From Terfezia claveryi (lineage: Eukaryota > Ascomycota > Pezizomycetes > Pezizales > Pezizaceae): a DNA stretch of 20,272 nt. This document shows, one piece after another, positions 1-8,539 of the stretch (the stretch's first letter is position 1; each line of letters begins with the position of its first letter). The position numbers and the translations under genes were made by a program. The stretch covers positions 1 to 20,272 of the forward strand of contig WHUX01000537.1 in NCBI GenBank assembly GCA_015179025.1, given 5' to 3'. A model generated the notes under the pieces. That model searched no databases. It was not told the DNA's origin and saw nothing but the letters and a program-made list of their open reading frames with translations.

Positions 1-77
1 ACCCCTCATGGCATGACCGTCATTGTTGTCATCTGCAGGCTAAACCCGCCAGCGGCAAAAATCCTTGCTTCAACTAG

Positions 78-105
78 CATAGCCCGCACGAGACTACATA
101 GCCCA
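78..105. repeat. micro-insertion CACGAGACTA between 9-bp repeats
   Basis: CATAGCCCG (78-86) and CATAGCCCA (97-105) match at 8 of 9 bases and flank a 10-bp insert, CACGAGACTA (87-96). The insert differs from AACCAGACTA, the motif that recurs through this window, at two positions, and its AGACTA end abuts the right repeat. I read it as a slightly decayed member of the micro-insertion family. Nothing else is visible in 1-252 apart from an A-rich run at 109-118. Confidence 0.55.
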
Positions 106-310
106 AAGAAAAAAAAAACTGATTCTCATTGCAGCGATATGCATCAATATCTCAAAATGACAGTCCATGCTGCTTAGTGGTTTGTGAATGTTTCCTTATT
201 TTTCATATATAAAACGGCATTTGCTGGCTCACATAGTCCGTAAAGTGCCAATTACCGCATCTACTGGCGAACAACAGTCCTTGTCAGTTCTAAGACCAGG
301 CCGCGCTTAT

Positions 311-361
311 GCAGTAAAGCAAGCTAGACTAGCAGTAAAGCAAGCTAGACTAGCAGTAAAG
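311..361. repeat. 21-bp tandem repeat in the left arm (9-bp unit plus 12-bp motif)
   Basis: GCAGTAAAG occurs at 311-319, 332-340 and 353-361. The two gaps (320-331 and 341-352) are both filled by CAAGCTAGACTA. That 12-mer is one base from CAAGCCAGACTA, the complement of TAGTCTGGCTTG seen elsewhere in the window, so the array has the same 9-bp repeat plus motif layout as the dispersed micro-insertions. Confidence 0.85.
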
Positions 362-540
362 GTTCTAGTGTCCGATCACTATGAGAGAACTCAAACTGAG
401 TTATAACGGTCCACTTTTTTGAAAAAAGGTGCACCATGGAACTTCCTATGGCAAATTCCGCGTGCTATGGATGCTTATATAGCAATAGGAGGTAGTTGAA
501 GGCTAGTCCTTCAACCGAGAGGCTTAGTTACATAACATAG

Positions 541-820
541 TAGTAATATAGGAAATACAAAAGTATATAATCAATTATATAAGCAATGAAACGACGTTCT
601 CCATTACATATATATCTTATATACCTAATATATTTAATATATTGGTATATATAAATAATTTATTTTTTAAAATAAACTTATATTACTAATAAAATAAGTA
701 TATTATATTTCTTATAATTTTAAGAATCTATTAGAATTTATTAGTTTATATAATTATTTGTAAAAAAAAATTATATTTTAATATTAGAGTATACTATAGG
801 TTAAGTTAAGGTAGATTTTA
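541..820. other. very AT-rich core of the TIR element
   Basis: The stretch between the two arms is almost entirely A and T, with many TpA steps and runs of A or T, whereas the arms have ordinary composition. It has no open reading frame of note. RIP-like C-to-T mutation could create such a core but would have had to spare the duplicated arms; a naturally AT-rich spacer is just as possible. Confidence 0.7.
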
Positions 821-906
821 CTAGTTGAAAAAAGGTGCACTTTTTTCAAAAAAGTGGACCGTTATAACTCAGTTTGAGTTCTCTCATAGTGATCGGACAC
901 TAGAAC

Positions 907-957
907 CTTTACTGCTAGTCTAGCTTGCTTTACTGCTAGTCTAGCTTGCTTTACTGC
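907..957. repeat. 21-bp tandem repeat in the right arm
   Basis: This is the mirror image of the array at 311-361. CTTTACTGC lies at 907-915, 928-936 and 949-957, with TAGTCTAGCTTG at 916-927 and 937-948. Both arms carry the same copy number, so the array was either present before the inverted repeat formed or has been homogenised since. Confidence 0.85.
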
Positions 958-1015
958 ATAAGCGCGGCCTGGTCTTAGAACTGACAAGGACTGTTGTTCG
1001 CCAGTAGATGCGGTA

Positions 1016-1655
1016 GATATTAGGCGAGACAGCCAGTTATGCTCTCCGCCCGCTACCTACCCAATAGCATGGATCATCAACTCACTCAATTTATTCATGC
1101 ATCAGATTGGAAGGCTCTCGACCATATATCCCCTTGCAGCTACCAGGGACATCACTGCACTCGGAGACAATTACAACGACAAACCACGAGAAAACAGGCC
1201 TAACGACTGAGGGGCCAAGCGGAATGAATAAGTACTAAGACAACTTCTTCAGATATGGTTTCGGGTGAGATATTTTCCCCAGTGCTCAAGGCCAGTCACA
1301 GCTCCTCCTCACTTCTTCTATCAACTGATGTTGATATCAATATGAGCTGCCTAATCTCTGAAAATAAATTGCCCAGCACCATAACCCCACAACTTGTCGT
1401 TTTACGACACGAGAACAAGTTATTTTTTCCTTCTTTCTACAGACTTCGAGAGGTGATCTAATCATTACCTTCATGAATTAGAAGTTCCGTCGCAAACCGA
1501 GTCGCTCAATCACAGCATACATAGAAAAATTATGTACATACACTAACACAGGCACAGGTGGCATAGCATCTGGTTACTGAGGTATCCACTTGAGGCCTTC
1601 GCCTTTTGTGCATTTCCATTCCCATTTCTTTTTCATACCACTTCAGGTATAATCG
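1016..1655. other. no gene recognised
   Basis: Frames here are short and lack splice-linked continuation or recognisable protein motifs. I see no repeat or RNA gene. Confidence 0.5.
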
Positions 1656-1889
1656 CTACCTGCACGACTGGCCTATTCCCAGAAATTTAAACCAATCAAT
1701 TGCCCACGATCCATAAATGCTAGAGCTCTGTGGCTTCACGTCACGGTGTATGTGCGCCATGGACGCATGCTGAATCGGCATACCTGTGCCGGCTACGTGC
1801 TGTAGATCCAGATGATCCAGTGTAAAGTGAAGGTCAAACGCCAATACTACTTGGGAAAGCAGGAAACTCACGATTGTCCAACGGGCCAT
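1656..1889 (-). CDS. possible small secreted protein, 77 aa, not recognised
   Basis: The frame starts at 1889 and ends at 1656-1658. It opens with a basic residue followed by a hydrophobic stretch (WTIVSFLLSQVVLAF), which could be a signal peptide or membrane anchor; the rest is polar and His-rich and ends in SCR. An AT-rich run at 1998-2008 lies upstream on the coding strand and could hold a TATA-like element. A GTGAGT after codon 6 could instead be a splice donor, with CTACAG about 70 nt later as acceptor, which would remove the hydrophobic segment. No family is recognised and chance is a fair explanation. Confidence 0.22.
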   Translation of the reverse strand: MARWTIVSFLLSQVVLAFDLHFTLDHLDLQHVAGTGMPIQHASMAHIHRDVKPQSSSIYGSWAIDWFKFLGIGQSCR

Positions 1890-2012
1890 GAAGGTTTACT
1901 TTGCACGTGAGTGCTGTCGATCTTGGCCGGATAAAGCCGAAGCTGGTTGCACGACCCCTGGTCTCGTGCCGACCCCTTCTCTCAAATAAATACACTCAAA
2001 TATATATAGCGG

Positions 2013-2577
2013 GTATACCGGACGGCTCAAGCCAAAATTTGCCAGTTCTAGCAATTTAGGTGAGGTGTCTACCGTACGTGCTATACCGGATGGGCTGGGA
2101 AGGGGGTTACAGGGATTGTTACAGGGCTTATCACAGGTAAATGTAATTGCTATAACGGAATGGTAAGGTCACAAAATTGCGCATTAATGAAAAGAGTACA
2201 AGTACAAAATAGTTTCCAAACTGTCCCACTACTAGTATTTACAGCTAGCCATCGGTCCTTAGACATCCTTCAATATGTCGCTTATAGAGTAGACCGTGCC
2301 ATAGGCATACTCTCTGGTTCGCGGAAATAGAGCCCCAAACTCTGCATAAGTCATGTCTGCATACCGCGGATCTTGTCTTACAACAAATCCTATTGAGAAA
2401 TCCGATATAAATTGATAGAATTCCGTATATGCAGTCAACGTAGTCTGGTTCAGTCAACGGTTGAGTAGGTAAGTTCTATCCTTTTACCCGGCCAAGAACG
2501 GCCCCCACGCTATTTGCTATACCGGCATGTTAGCTACACCGGAGAGACTGCAGCAGATTTATGCAGTCCGGTATAGC
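2013..2577. repeat. cluster of TATACCGGA motifs with an inverted pair
   Basis: GTATACCGGA is at 2013-2022, GCTATACCGGA at 2080-2090, GCTATAACGGA at 2149-2159, GCTATACCGG at 2516-2525, GCTACACCGGA just after at about 2531-2541, and the reverse form TCCGGTATAGC at 2567-2577. The perfect inverted pair 2080-2090 / 2567-2577 could bound a 498-bp degenerate TIR element, with TA inside each end as a possible target duplication. GTTACAGGG is also duplicated at 2106-2114 and 2118-2126. No protein is encoded. Confidence 0.55.
2432..2459. repeat. micro-insertion TAGTCTGGTT between exact 9-bp repeats
   Basis: CAGTCAACG (2432-2440), TAGTCTGGTT (2441-2450) and CAGTCAACG (2451-2459) follow one another with no spare base. 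The bases outside the repeats differ, so the duplication is exactly 9 bp and the insert exactly 10 bp. This is the cleanest example of the family. Confidence 0.85.
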
Positions 2578-2750
2578 AAGGTTTGAGTGTAGAGAGATTG
2601 ATAGGTACAACTCTTCCTGAACAGCCCAGTCCGTTACCTACCCATCCACCATGGAGGAGGATCGGCACGAGGATGCACGTGAACTGGGGAATACATCGCT
2701 GAATCTTGCATGCTTTTAAGACCTTATCTTTGTTAGGATCACCATCATGA

Positions 2751-2808
2751 TCATTTGTTTTAGTCTGGTTCATTTGTTCCTAGGGTCTGATCGAGACTAA
2801 TTTGTACC
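2751..2808. repeat. two consecutive micro-insertions sharing one target
   Basis: TCATTTGTT at 2751-2759 is repeated exactly at 2770-2778 with period 19, so the insert is 10 bp and equals TAGTCTGGTT (2761-2770) up to boundary choice. Immediately after, ATTTGTTCC (2772-2780) is repeated as ATTTGTACC (2800-2808), 8 of 9 bases, around a 19-bp insert at 2781-2799. That insert begins TAGGGTCT and ends GAGACTA, so both its ends resemble the motif ends in inverted orientation. The site appears to have been hit twice. Confidence 0.75.
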
Positions 2809-2861
2809 CCCACCTTCAGAGTGGCTCATTCCAATTCAGATACAATATCTTTGTTCCTGTT

Positions 2862-2883
2862 CTATGAACATTCCCTATGAACA
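2862..2883. repeat. 9-bp direct repeat around 4 bp
   Basis: CTATGAACA occurs at 2862-2870 and 2875-2883, separated only by TTCC. The bases on either side differ, so the duplication is exactly 9 bp, as at the micro-insertions, but the motif is absent. It could be an excision footprint. The repeats also sit inside an imperfect inverted repeat (TCCTGTTC ... GAACACAGGA), so local slippage is an alternative. The rest of 2809-3198 shows no gene. Confidence 0.4.
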
Positions 2884-3198
2884 GAACACAGGAATACGGT
2901 AATACATCAAAGTGGTGCCAAACCAGAGTAAGAAAAACCACGAAGTCAAGCGTAAGAGACTTTTTATCCAGATCAGAAAGACTCCCAAGAGGAACGAAAA
3001 ATTACAGATCATCTCATCATTACAAAGCCCAGAATAAGGAAGAAAAGTAGCAACTCTATTATCAACTCATTCCCCAGTTTCCCGCGAACAACAGAGTGTC
3101 TGTGCTGGTGCAAGTGACCAAGGAAACCTCGCATGAGAGAATCACAACTCATCTCTAGCTCTCCACATCACCTAGAATTGTAGCATGGGCTAAAACAC

Positions 3199-3923
3199 CT
3201 AGATAATCATTGACGCTACACCAGATCCACCTAATGTCTTGCTCCCAGTGAACTCTTGTCCTTTGATAGCAGCCAACGTATAGAAAAGACCTGCAATCGT
3301 TAAGACGACGGCTGCAGCGATCAAGCTTGTTGGTTCGACGATGATACTCAGCCACTGGACAATTCCCATGCCGATGTACAAGCCAGCTCGACCCCAGTTG
3401 TGATGAAACTTCTTTACGAAGTCGTCAAACTGCTTCGAGGTGGGGCAGATGCGGAGGAGGATTGGAATTTCGACGAAGATTAGGAGTGCGCCGAATACCA
3501 GACAGAAAGCGGAGAACACAATAGCCCTAGAGAAGAGGTTTGCTATGCCCAGTGCAATGCAGAGGATCATTGCGAGGATGCCCGTCCTATATATAAGTGG
3601 GGAGTTAGCAACATACACCCGCCGAGGTCCACATCGCCTTGCTTCACCGTGAGGTGGCATGGCCATTCGGGATAGAAATAAAAACTTGGGAAAAGATGAG
3701 GGATGCTGGGATGCTATACCATTGCCCATAGATACCTATAATGAGGCTCAAATTAGCATGTATTTCTCCGACACACGTCCGTTCTCGGACAATAATCAAG
3801 CTCGAATGCCTCCGTGTAAACATAACTTCCAATTCCCGAATCCATCAAACAAGGAAGCATACAGAGCTACGTACTAAAGTTCCTAGACTTAAACTCCCCC
3901 GCGATGTTATCTAGGATCGACAT
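3199..3923 (-). CDS. TVP18: Golgi apparatus membrane protein Tvp18, three exons
   Basis: Tvp18 is a small four-span protein of late Golgi (Tlg2-containing) vesicles; its exact job in trafficking is unsettled. Exons on the minus strand are 3923-3875 (49 nt), 3735-3720 (16 nt) and 3586-3199 (388 nt), total 453 nt or 150 aa, the normal family length. Donors are GTACGT and GTATAG; acceptors are ATTATAG and ATATATAG, with GCTAAC before the second. Residues 1-17 include EFKSRNFS; the micro-exon supplies IYGQW (18-22). Then come membrane spans at about 24-41, 43-66, 91-107 and 109-128, the family block LLRICPTS (65-72) and the C-terminal FTGSKTLGGSGVASMII. These blocks are highly characteristic, so I am confident of the family and the splicing. 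The chosen ATG gives the expected N-terminus. NTF2 lies upstream on the same strand, about 790 bp away. Confidence 0.95.
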
Positions 3924-4711
3924 TGTGCTTGATTCGTAACCTTCCCAATTTCTTGTTCTGTTACTATTGAGTGTTGGTGATTTGGTAGCTCGTCTGATAT
4001 GTCGTTGTCGGCGGGATCCCAGATCCACCGATGATGGGAATAGCTGTAGTGTGGTACGTGATTGGTCGTGTTGTTCCTGACAGCTGTGTCGATCGTTTGC
4101 GTCGTATAATGTGGTAGGGAACAACGAGAGAAAAGATTTTGAAAGAGGAAACTAGGGAAAATGAAGAGTTTAAACGGAAGTCCTGATAGCCGTCAGAACA
4201 GAAGTATTCAAAGGCGGTTTCGAGTCACAAATTGAGGCTATTCATGAGTGGATTACGTTTACAGTTTGGGCTTGGTGGTCTTAGTCAACAGAAGGATCAC
4301 GCCAAGCGCTGGTTGTCCCGCGCGCACATTTAATGATACGTATGATATACTTCTTGCTCTCGGATTCTATGGTGAGCTTGAGAGCAAGAAATTGGTGGTA
4401 GAACTCCATAATTTCTACCTTCTATAATGTTTCTATTATTGTCCCACGATACCGACTAAGATGACATTAAACAGCTCGGGGGTAGGGGAGAAATATCAGA
4501 ATATGGTACAACGAGCGAACCTTCTGATATAGGGAAGTCACTTAAACATAAATAACATGAAGAACGCTGGTGAGAAATGAGACCCAGGACCACCCATTAT
4601 TGTAATGTTCAGCTAATCAAATGCAAAGCACAAATTCTGAACCTCCCTCCCAGAATGAACTCCAAAGATCCAAGCGCCCCTGACTCCACAGCTGTGGGTA
4701 GAACATTTAGA
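3924..4711. other. intergenic region between TVP18 and NTF2
   Basis: This stretch must contain the TVP18 promoter and the NTF2 3' end. The ATG-initiated frame at 3867-4124 on the minus strand is the 5' extension of the TVP18 first exon frame, not a separate gene. I see a strong hairpin at 4351-4390 and no other feature. Confidence 0.6.
4351..4390. repeat. 11-bp perfect hairpin between TVP18 and NTF2
   Basis: TTCTTGCTCTC (4351-4361) pairs perfectly with GAGAGCAAGAA (4380-4390) across an 18-nt loop. A second, overlapping set of arms follows: AGAAATT (4387-4393) with AATTTCT (4410-4416), and GGTAGAA (4397-4403) with TTCTACC (4413-4419). It lies downstream of NTF2 and upstream of TVP18, so it could affect 3' end formation or be a short foldback relic. 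Confidence 0.6.
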
Positions 4712-5459
4712 TCATGCTGGGTAGGTCAACTTGAAGATGTCATTCAAAACATAGTAGGTTCCGCCGTCGGGTATCAAATGGAAACACTGGGAGAAGCCCT
4801 GGGGATGCTTAGAATCCTCAATGGCCAAATGTCCGGTGACTAAGACCAAGATTCTTCCATCGATTCCGCTGGGTTGGGCATTGGTGGTGCTGACCTTGTG
4901 TTCCACTTTACCGAGAGGGAGGTTCTATAGACATCGTGAGCAATTAAAAACAACCTCCTTAAAGATATTGAATGAACGTACCATAAGAGTCTTCATAATA
5001 TTATCCTCACCACAAACTTCGTTTGTCTCAAAGGTCAACATAGAGTGCGGGCGCTATATGGGAATCGCAGTCAGTCAAATAGGAACCAACATGCCTACTT
5101 TGCAGCGATCCAGATCTGCGCCAACCATTCATTCGGAAGAAAAAGTGGCAGTCCTGACTCGAGGAAGATGGGTCGGTGTATAGTGACTCCAAAATTTAGA
5201 CAGGATGGGGACATACGTAGAGAGGCCTTAATCCCTCCATGTTTCCATCGAAAGTTTGATAGTAGTACCTCACGAACTCGGCTGCTCGTGGTGTGAAGCT
5301 TTGTTAGCTTGCTGAGTTGCGATTTTTCGAATGTAGGTTCAATGACCCAAGGTGGGATCGGACATAGTATTGAACGTACCAGCAATATCGGTGAAACCTA
5401 AATGTGCCATTAGTGCAACTCTCGACCATTGAAACGGGGTAGAATGTTCACTCACTCAT
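4712..5459 (-). CDS. NTF2: nuclear transport factor 2, probably five exons
   Basis: NTF2 is a homodimeric carrier that brings RanGDP back into the nucleus through FG-nucleoporins. Exons on the minus strand: 5459-5456, 5397-5380, 5281-5217, 5053-4982 and 4924-4712; total 372 nt, 123 aa (family about 125). Family blocks are MSFTDIAAEFVRYYYQTFD (1-19), LY-RPHSMLTFET (28-39), KVEHKV, NAQPSG, the acidic loop IED, PQGFSQCFHLIPDG and YYVLNDIFKLTYPA at the end. Donors are GTGAGT, GTACGT, GTATGT and GTACGT; branch sites CTAAT, GCTAAC and CTGAC are visible. The start is the uncertain part: the ATG at 5459 has a CACCATG context and an excellent donor one base later, but starting at the ATG at 5410 (MAHLGFTDIA, no first intron, 126 aa) is also open. 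The first Ala-rich helix and middle segment look more diverged than the C-terminal half. Confidence 0.93.
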
Positions 5460-6942
5460 GGTGAAGGCTGTGCGGAAGTAAGGTAGATGATTCCGTTAAG
5501 GAAGGGGCGCGATGAGGTCGAGGCACTGAAGAGCTATGAGAATCACTTGTGGGGGAGATCTAGCTGACTTGGCTGGATGAGGGGTGAAGGCGGCAGGGCG
5601 GTTCGCCAAGAGGGGTAGGATACGACTAGTCCAAGTCGTTTAAATTCTTCGAATCCAACCTAGAGAATACCCTGCGGTGATTATTTGTTGTGCTGTACAT
5701 CCATCTAGATAATTTATGATGGGAGAGAACTAGTCTGGTTCCACTACCTCTAGTAGAGAGGAGAGAACGGAGTACCGCACTCCAAAAACAAACTATTTTG
5801 AAAATGATATACCTTTTTTCTAATTAACACCATCATATGGACAGCGGGCTTGGCTTCGACTTAGTCATCGGCCATTTTCGCCCATAAAGACCCGCCAAAT
5901 TTTTTCACACCCTTGCCTTTCGCTCGTGCAGTTCAGATATCACCAGCACCAACCGACAGGAAGACAGTCTGGAAAACCAGTAATATGGTTAACTGAAGGT
6001 GACTTTGCCCTAGCTTTACCCTGTTACCTTTTTCTGCCTGCCATTATAGGATGATCCCCAATTTTGAATACTTATCTACATTGCCTGAACTGGACCCTGT
6101 TGATAAAATATCACCTCTGACAATCTGAAGTTGATGGCATCGTTCGTTACCTGGTTTACTCGCATTGCCAGATTTTCCTGAGTTATTACTAACATTCTTT
6201 AAAGTTATCTCTAGGTGTCTCAATTCCGTACCGACTCATCAACAGGAATCTCGTGGATTCAATCTCAAAGCTGGAGTAATAGTTACTTCGGCAGCAGAGT
6301 AGAAAAGCGAGATTCTTTGTATTGGAATTAGCAATAACTCCGTGAACCTGTTGGAGATCTACTGTTGGGCGTAGGTTTTGCATTTTCCATCATTATCTTT
6401 TCAACCAGACCATATCAAGAAGATAAATTCTCATTACTATATCCACCCTGCTCCTCTTTGCCTGATCTCGTCTCTTGGCCTGCGCGACCTCTCTCAACTC
6501 CGAACAATCACCCGTTACGAAACGGGTCCTCGTTTCGATACCTGGGGAAATGCACTAATACCAAGCCCCACATACCAACGTATTAAATCTCAATTTAACT
6601 GTTTAGTACATAATTGATTGAACATTGAGTGATGGATCTGTAATTTACCCTGAATGAGGCACAGGTCTACTTGTCGAATGAGGTGGCCATAAACCCTGTG
6701 CGCTATATACGTCATCATGCCTTTGCGTTGTTTGTTCACGGCCATTCACGTAGTCCCCGGTAGAAACCCTCCATCCCTTAGAGACACTCCAACGGGTCAT
6801 GAGTTCGCGTTCGGGCTTTGTTTACTACCCCGCTAGACATTCACAAAGACGCAACCCTATATATCTCGAACAAAGAAGGCCCAACACAGAAAAGCCATAT
6901 TAGGAGCACATTGCCAAAGCTAAAGGTCTCTCATCTTTCTGG
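5460..6942. other. no gene recognised
   Basis: The part next to 5460 should hold the NTF2 promoter. The remainder has only short frames. Small palindromes occur, for example CCCGTT-ACGA-AACGGG at 6511-6526 overlapping CGAAACG/CGTTTCG at 6518-6537. One micro-insertion lies at 5722-5768. Confidence 0.5.
5722..5768. repeat. 29-bp insert starting TAGTCTGGTT between exact 9-bp repeats
   Basis: GGAGAGAAC is at 5722-5730 and again at 5760-5768, with different bases on either side. The 29-bp insert 5731-5759 begins exactly with TAGTCTGGTT and continues into sequence that contains CTCTAGTAGAGA. This is the longest insert seen and so retains more than the terminal motif. Confidence 0.75.
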
Positions 6943-6972
6943 CCTTACATCGAACCAGACTACCTTACATCG
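6943..6972. repeat. micro-insertion AACCAGACTA between 10-bp repeats
   Basis: CCTTACATCG (6943-6952), AACCAGACTA (6953-6962) and CCTTACATCG (6963-6972) follow directly; the next base, A, also matches, so the repeat is 10-11 bp. The insert is the reverse complement of TAGTCTGGTT, and its AGACTA end touches the right repeat, as expected for the opposite orientation. Confidence 0.85.
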
Positions 6973-7000
6973 ACGCAAAGCTAACACCTCTTCAAGTCCT

Positions 7001-7010
7001 TATTTATATA
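7001..7010 (+). promoter_or_regulatory. possible TATA element before the broken gene at 7039
   Basis: TATTTATATA lies about 30 bp upstream of an ATG in good context (CAGCATGTC). The distance to the ATG is short for a TATA box plus leader, so this is only suggestive. Confidence 0.25.
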
Positions 7011-7038
7011 CTGAACCAGACGAAATCCCCTCTTCAGC

Positions 7039-7432
7039 ATGTCCACCACCGAGATCAATACCCTTTTCTCTCGCCTTCAAAACCTCTCTCTCACCTCCTC
7101 ACTTCCTGCCACTCTCCCCGACATTCCTACTACGATTTTCTCGCCTCGTCCTCCGACTCGCAGTTCATCTACTTCACACGTCTCTCCCAAGCCCCCACAG
7201 GCACAACCGAAGCTGACGACCAGACCTTCTACGTCCCCTTTTTTACAGACAATTTCCACACCCTGCTACATGAGATTGCAAATTATTATGAGCTACGAAA
7301 CGGGGTGGCAGATATTAAGGGCTGAGTGTGAAGGCAGAGGGCACAGAAAGTGATGGCAAGTTTGCAGAGTTAGAGTTGGGGCTGGATGGGATTAGGGAGG
7401 AAGAACATGGGAGGAGGCAAAGAAGAAGTTAA
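7039..7432 (+). pseudogene. small unrecognised gene with two frameshifts
   Basis: Three consecutive frames look like one protein of about 130 aa. The first runs from the ATG at 7039 (MSTTEINTLFSRLQNLSL) to about 7127. The second runs from 7128 (YYDFLASSSDSQFIYF ... TFYVPFFTDNFHTLLHEIANYYELRNG) to a TGA at about 7323. The third runs from 7322 (LSVKAEGTESDGKFAELEL) to the TAA at 7430-7432. Each switch is in the same direction, as if one base had been lost twice. No good intron boundaries explain the switches. The aromatic-rich middle and acidic end look like real coding sequence. I do not recognise the family. Sequencing error is an alternative to a true pseudogene. Confidence 0.5.
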
Positions 7433-8539
7433 GGGAGATGGGGTTTGGGACTGAGGCGTCCGGGGAATGCAGATGGGGGAGGCAGTTGTAGTCGTCGTTG
7501 AGGTGTAAGAAATTGGTTAGATCGTCATTGAGAGGAGTGAGTTACTCCTATGCTATCATGGTTTGGGAGTCGATCCTGTGCGGGAGCGGAGAATCAATAT
7601 GCGATTTCATGTCCATTCTCAGTGTAATCGATACAACTATTACAACACAAGACCCATGACTCCTCACTGGACCACTCTACGATATCTATTGACAAACCAT
7701 TCATACTATTACCTCCTCTGCACATTACAGGACATCTAATTTCAGTTCAGATTGGACGACATTTTGTTTTTTCATGTTTCTGCTAGTCTGGCTTGTTTGT
7801 CCTTCTGCTTAACATGAAAATTCGGGATCTTACTATGGGTATGGGAGCCTTTTCTTCATAAAAGAAGATAGCCAGGAAAAAGAACAAAATTTGCTTTCTG
7901 ATTCACATCATGATTGTGTGGGGCTTTAATATATGCACCTATACCTCTGGGATGGTTATTTGATGTGCACTTGAAGTGTGACCTGTATTTGAATTCCTAA
8001 GAAAGTGGTCTCTTGTGTTAATTTGACTTCTGAACGACGACCATCAGGGTCATAATACTTTATGCACGGAAGGGTGAATGCAAGGTAGTTGAAGTAGTTA
8101 GGAACACCTCCGTCGAAAAACTGTGTCATCCAAACTACGAAAAAATGTAATAAAAAGAAACCCACCCATCTCTCCAGACTTCTGTTTTCAGATCCCATTG
8201 GTATCATCTCATCCTACCGTCTCAAACACATGCACAGCTACTTAAGCAGATGATCAGTACTAAATAGATCGCGCTAGATTCTGTGATCTCTTCGCATTTT
8301 TTATCGGGTTTGGTTGCTTTATCCACTTTCGTTTAGCATAGTTGAATTAGTCCAAGCCTATCCCTGAATTAGCCAATTCAATAAACTAATTTCCATGCAC
8401 GTTATAAATAAATCCACCCCCCACATAGTAGAGTTATTATTGGGTGCGAACACTTTAAGAACAAAAAGCCAAAAAGGGTACTCGTGACTGAGACATACCT
8501 TGCTGAAATGATAATAAGATATCAGAGTAATATTCTCGA
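7433..8539. other. no gene recognised
   Basis: Frames are short and unconvincing. Since it lies downstream of the chromovirus relic on that element's strand, this stretch could include its 3' untranslated region or a decayed LTR, but I could not find a matching repeat. A degenerate micro-insertion lies at 7775-7802. Confidence 0.45.
7775..7802. repeat. degenerate micro-insertion TAGTCTGGCT
   Basis: TAGTCTGGCT (7784-7793) is flanked by TGTTTCTGC (7775-7783) and TGTTTGTCC (7794-7802), which agree at 7 of 9 positions. The geometry (9, 10, 9) is that of the exact cases, so I take it as an older copy. Confidence 0.45.

Larger units (their letters stand above)
253..1015. mobile_element. 763-bp element with 183/182-bp terminal inverted repeats
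   Basis: Positions 253-435 are the near-perfect reverse complement of 834-1015; I see one single-base length difference, in the A-run near the inner end. The outermost bases are TA on both sides (253-254 and 1014-1015), so the structure fits an element of 255-1013 flanked by a TA duplication, as in Tc1/mariner transposons. TA is itself palindromic, so this is suggestive only. There is no transposase, so it would be a non-autonomous foldback element or MITE. Each arm also contains a short hairpin (AACTCA-AAC-TGAGTT) and an inner A6/T6-rich end. Between the arms, 495-502 and 508-515 form a perfect 8-bp stem. Confidence 0.8.

Noticed and set aside
541..820. RIP-mutated repeat as explanation of the AT-rich core
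   Set aside because: The flanking duplicated arms, which would be the RIP target, are not AT-biased.
3440..3877. Plus-strand frames of about 70 aa
   Set aside because: They are antisense to TVP18 exons and introns.
4577..5296. Several plus-strand frames of 83-120 aa
   Set aside because: They are shadows of the NTF2 exons on the minus strand, which match the family block by block.
6403..7022. AACCAGACCA (about 6402) and AACCAGACGA (about 7013) as further micro-insertions
   Set aside because: Neither has the TAGTCT/AGACTA terminus or a convincing 9-bp flanking repeat.
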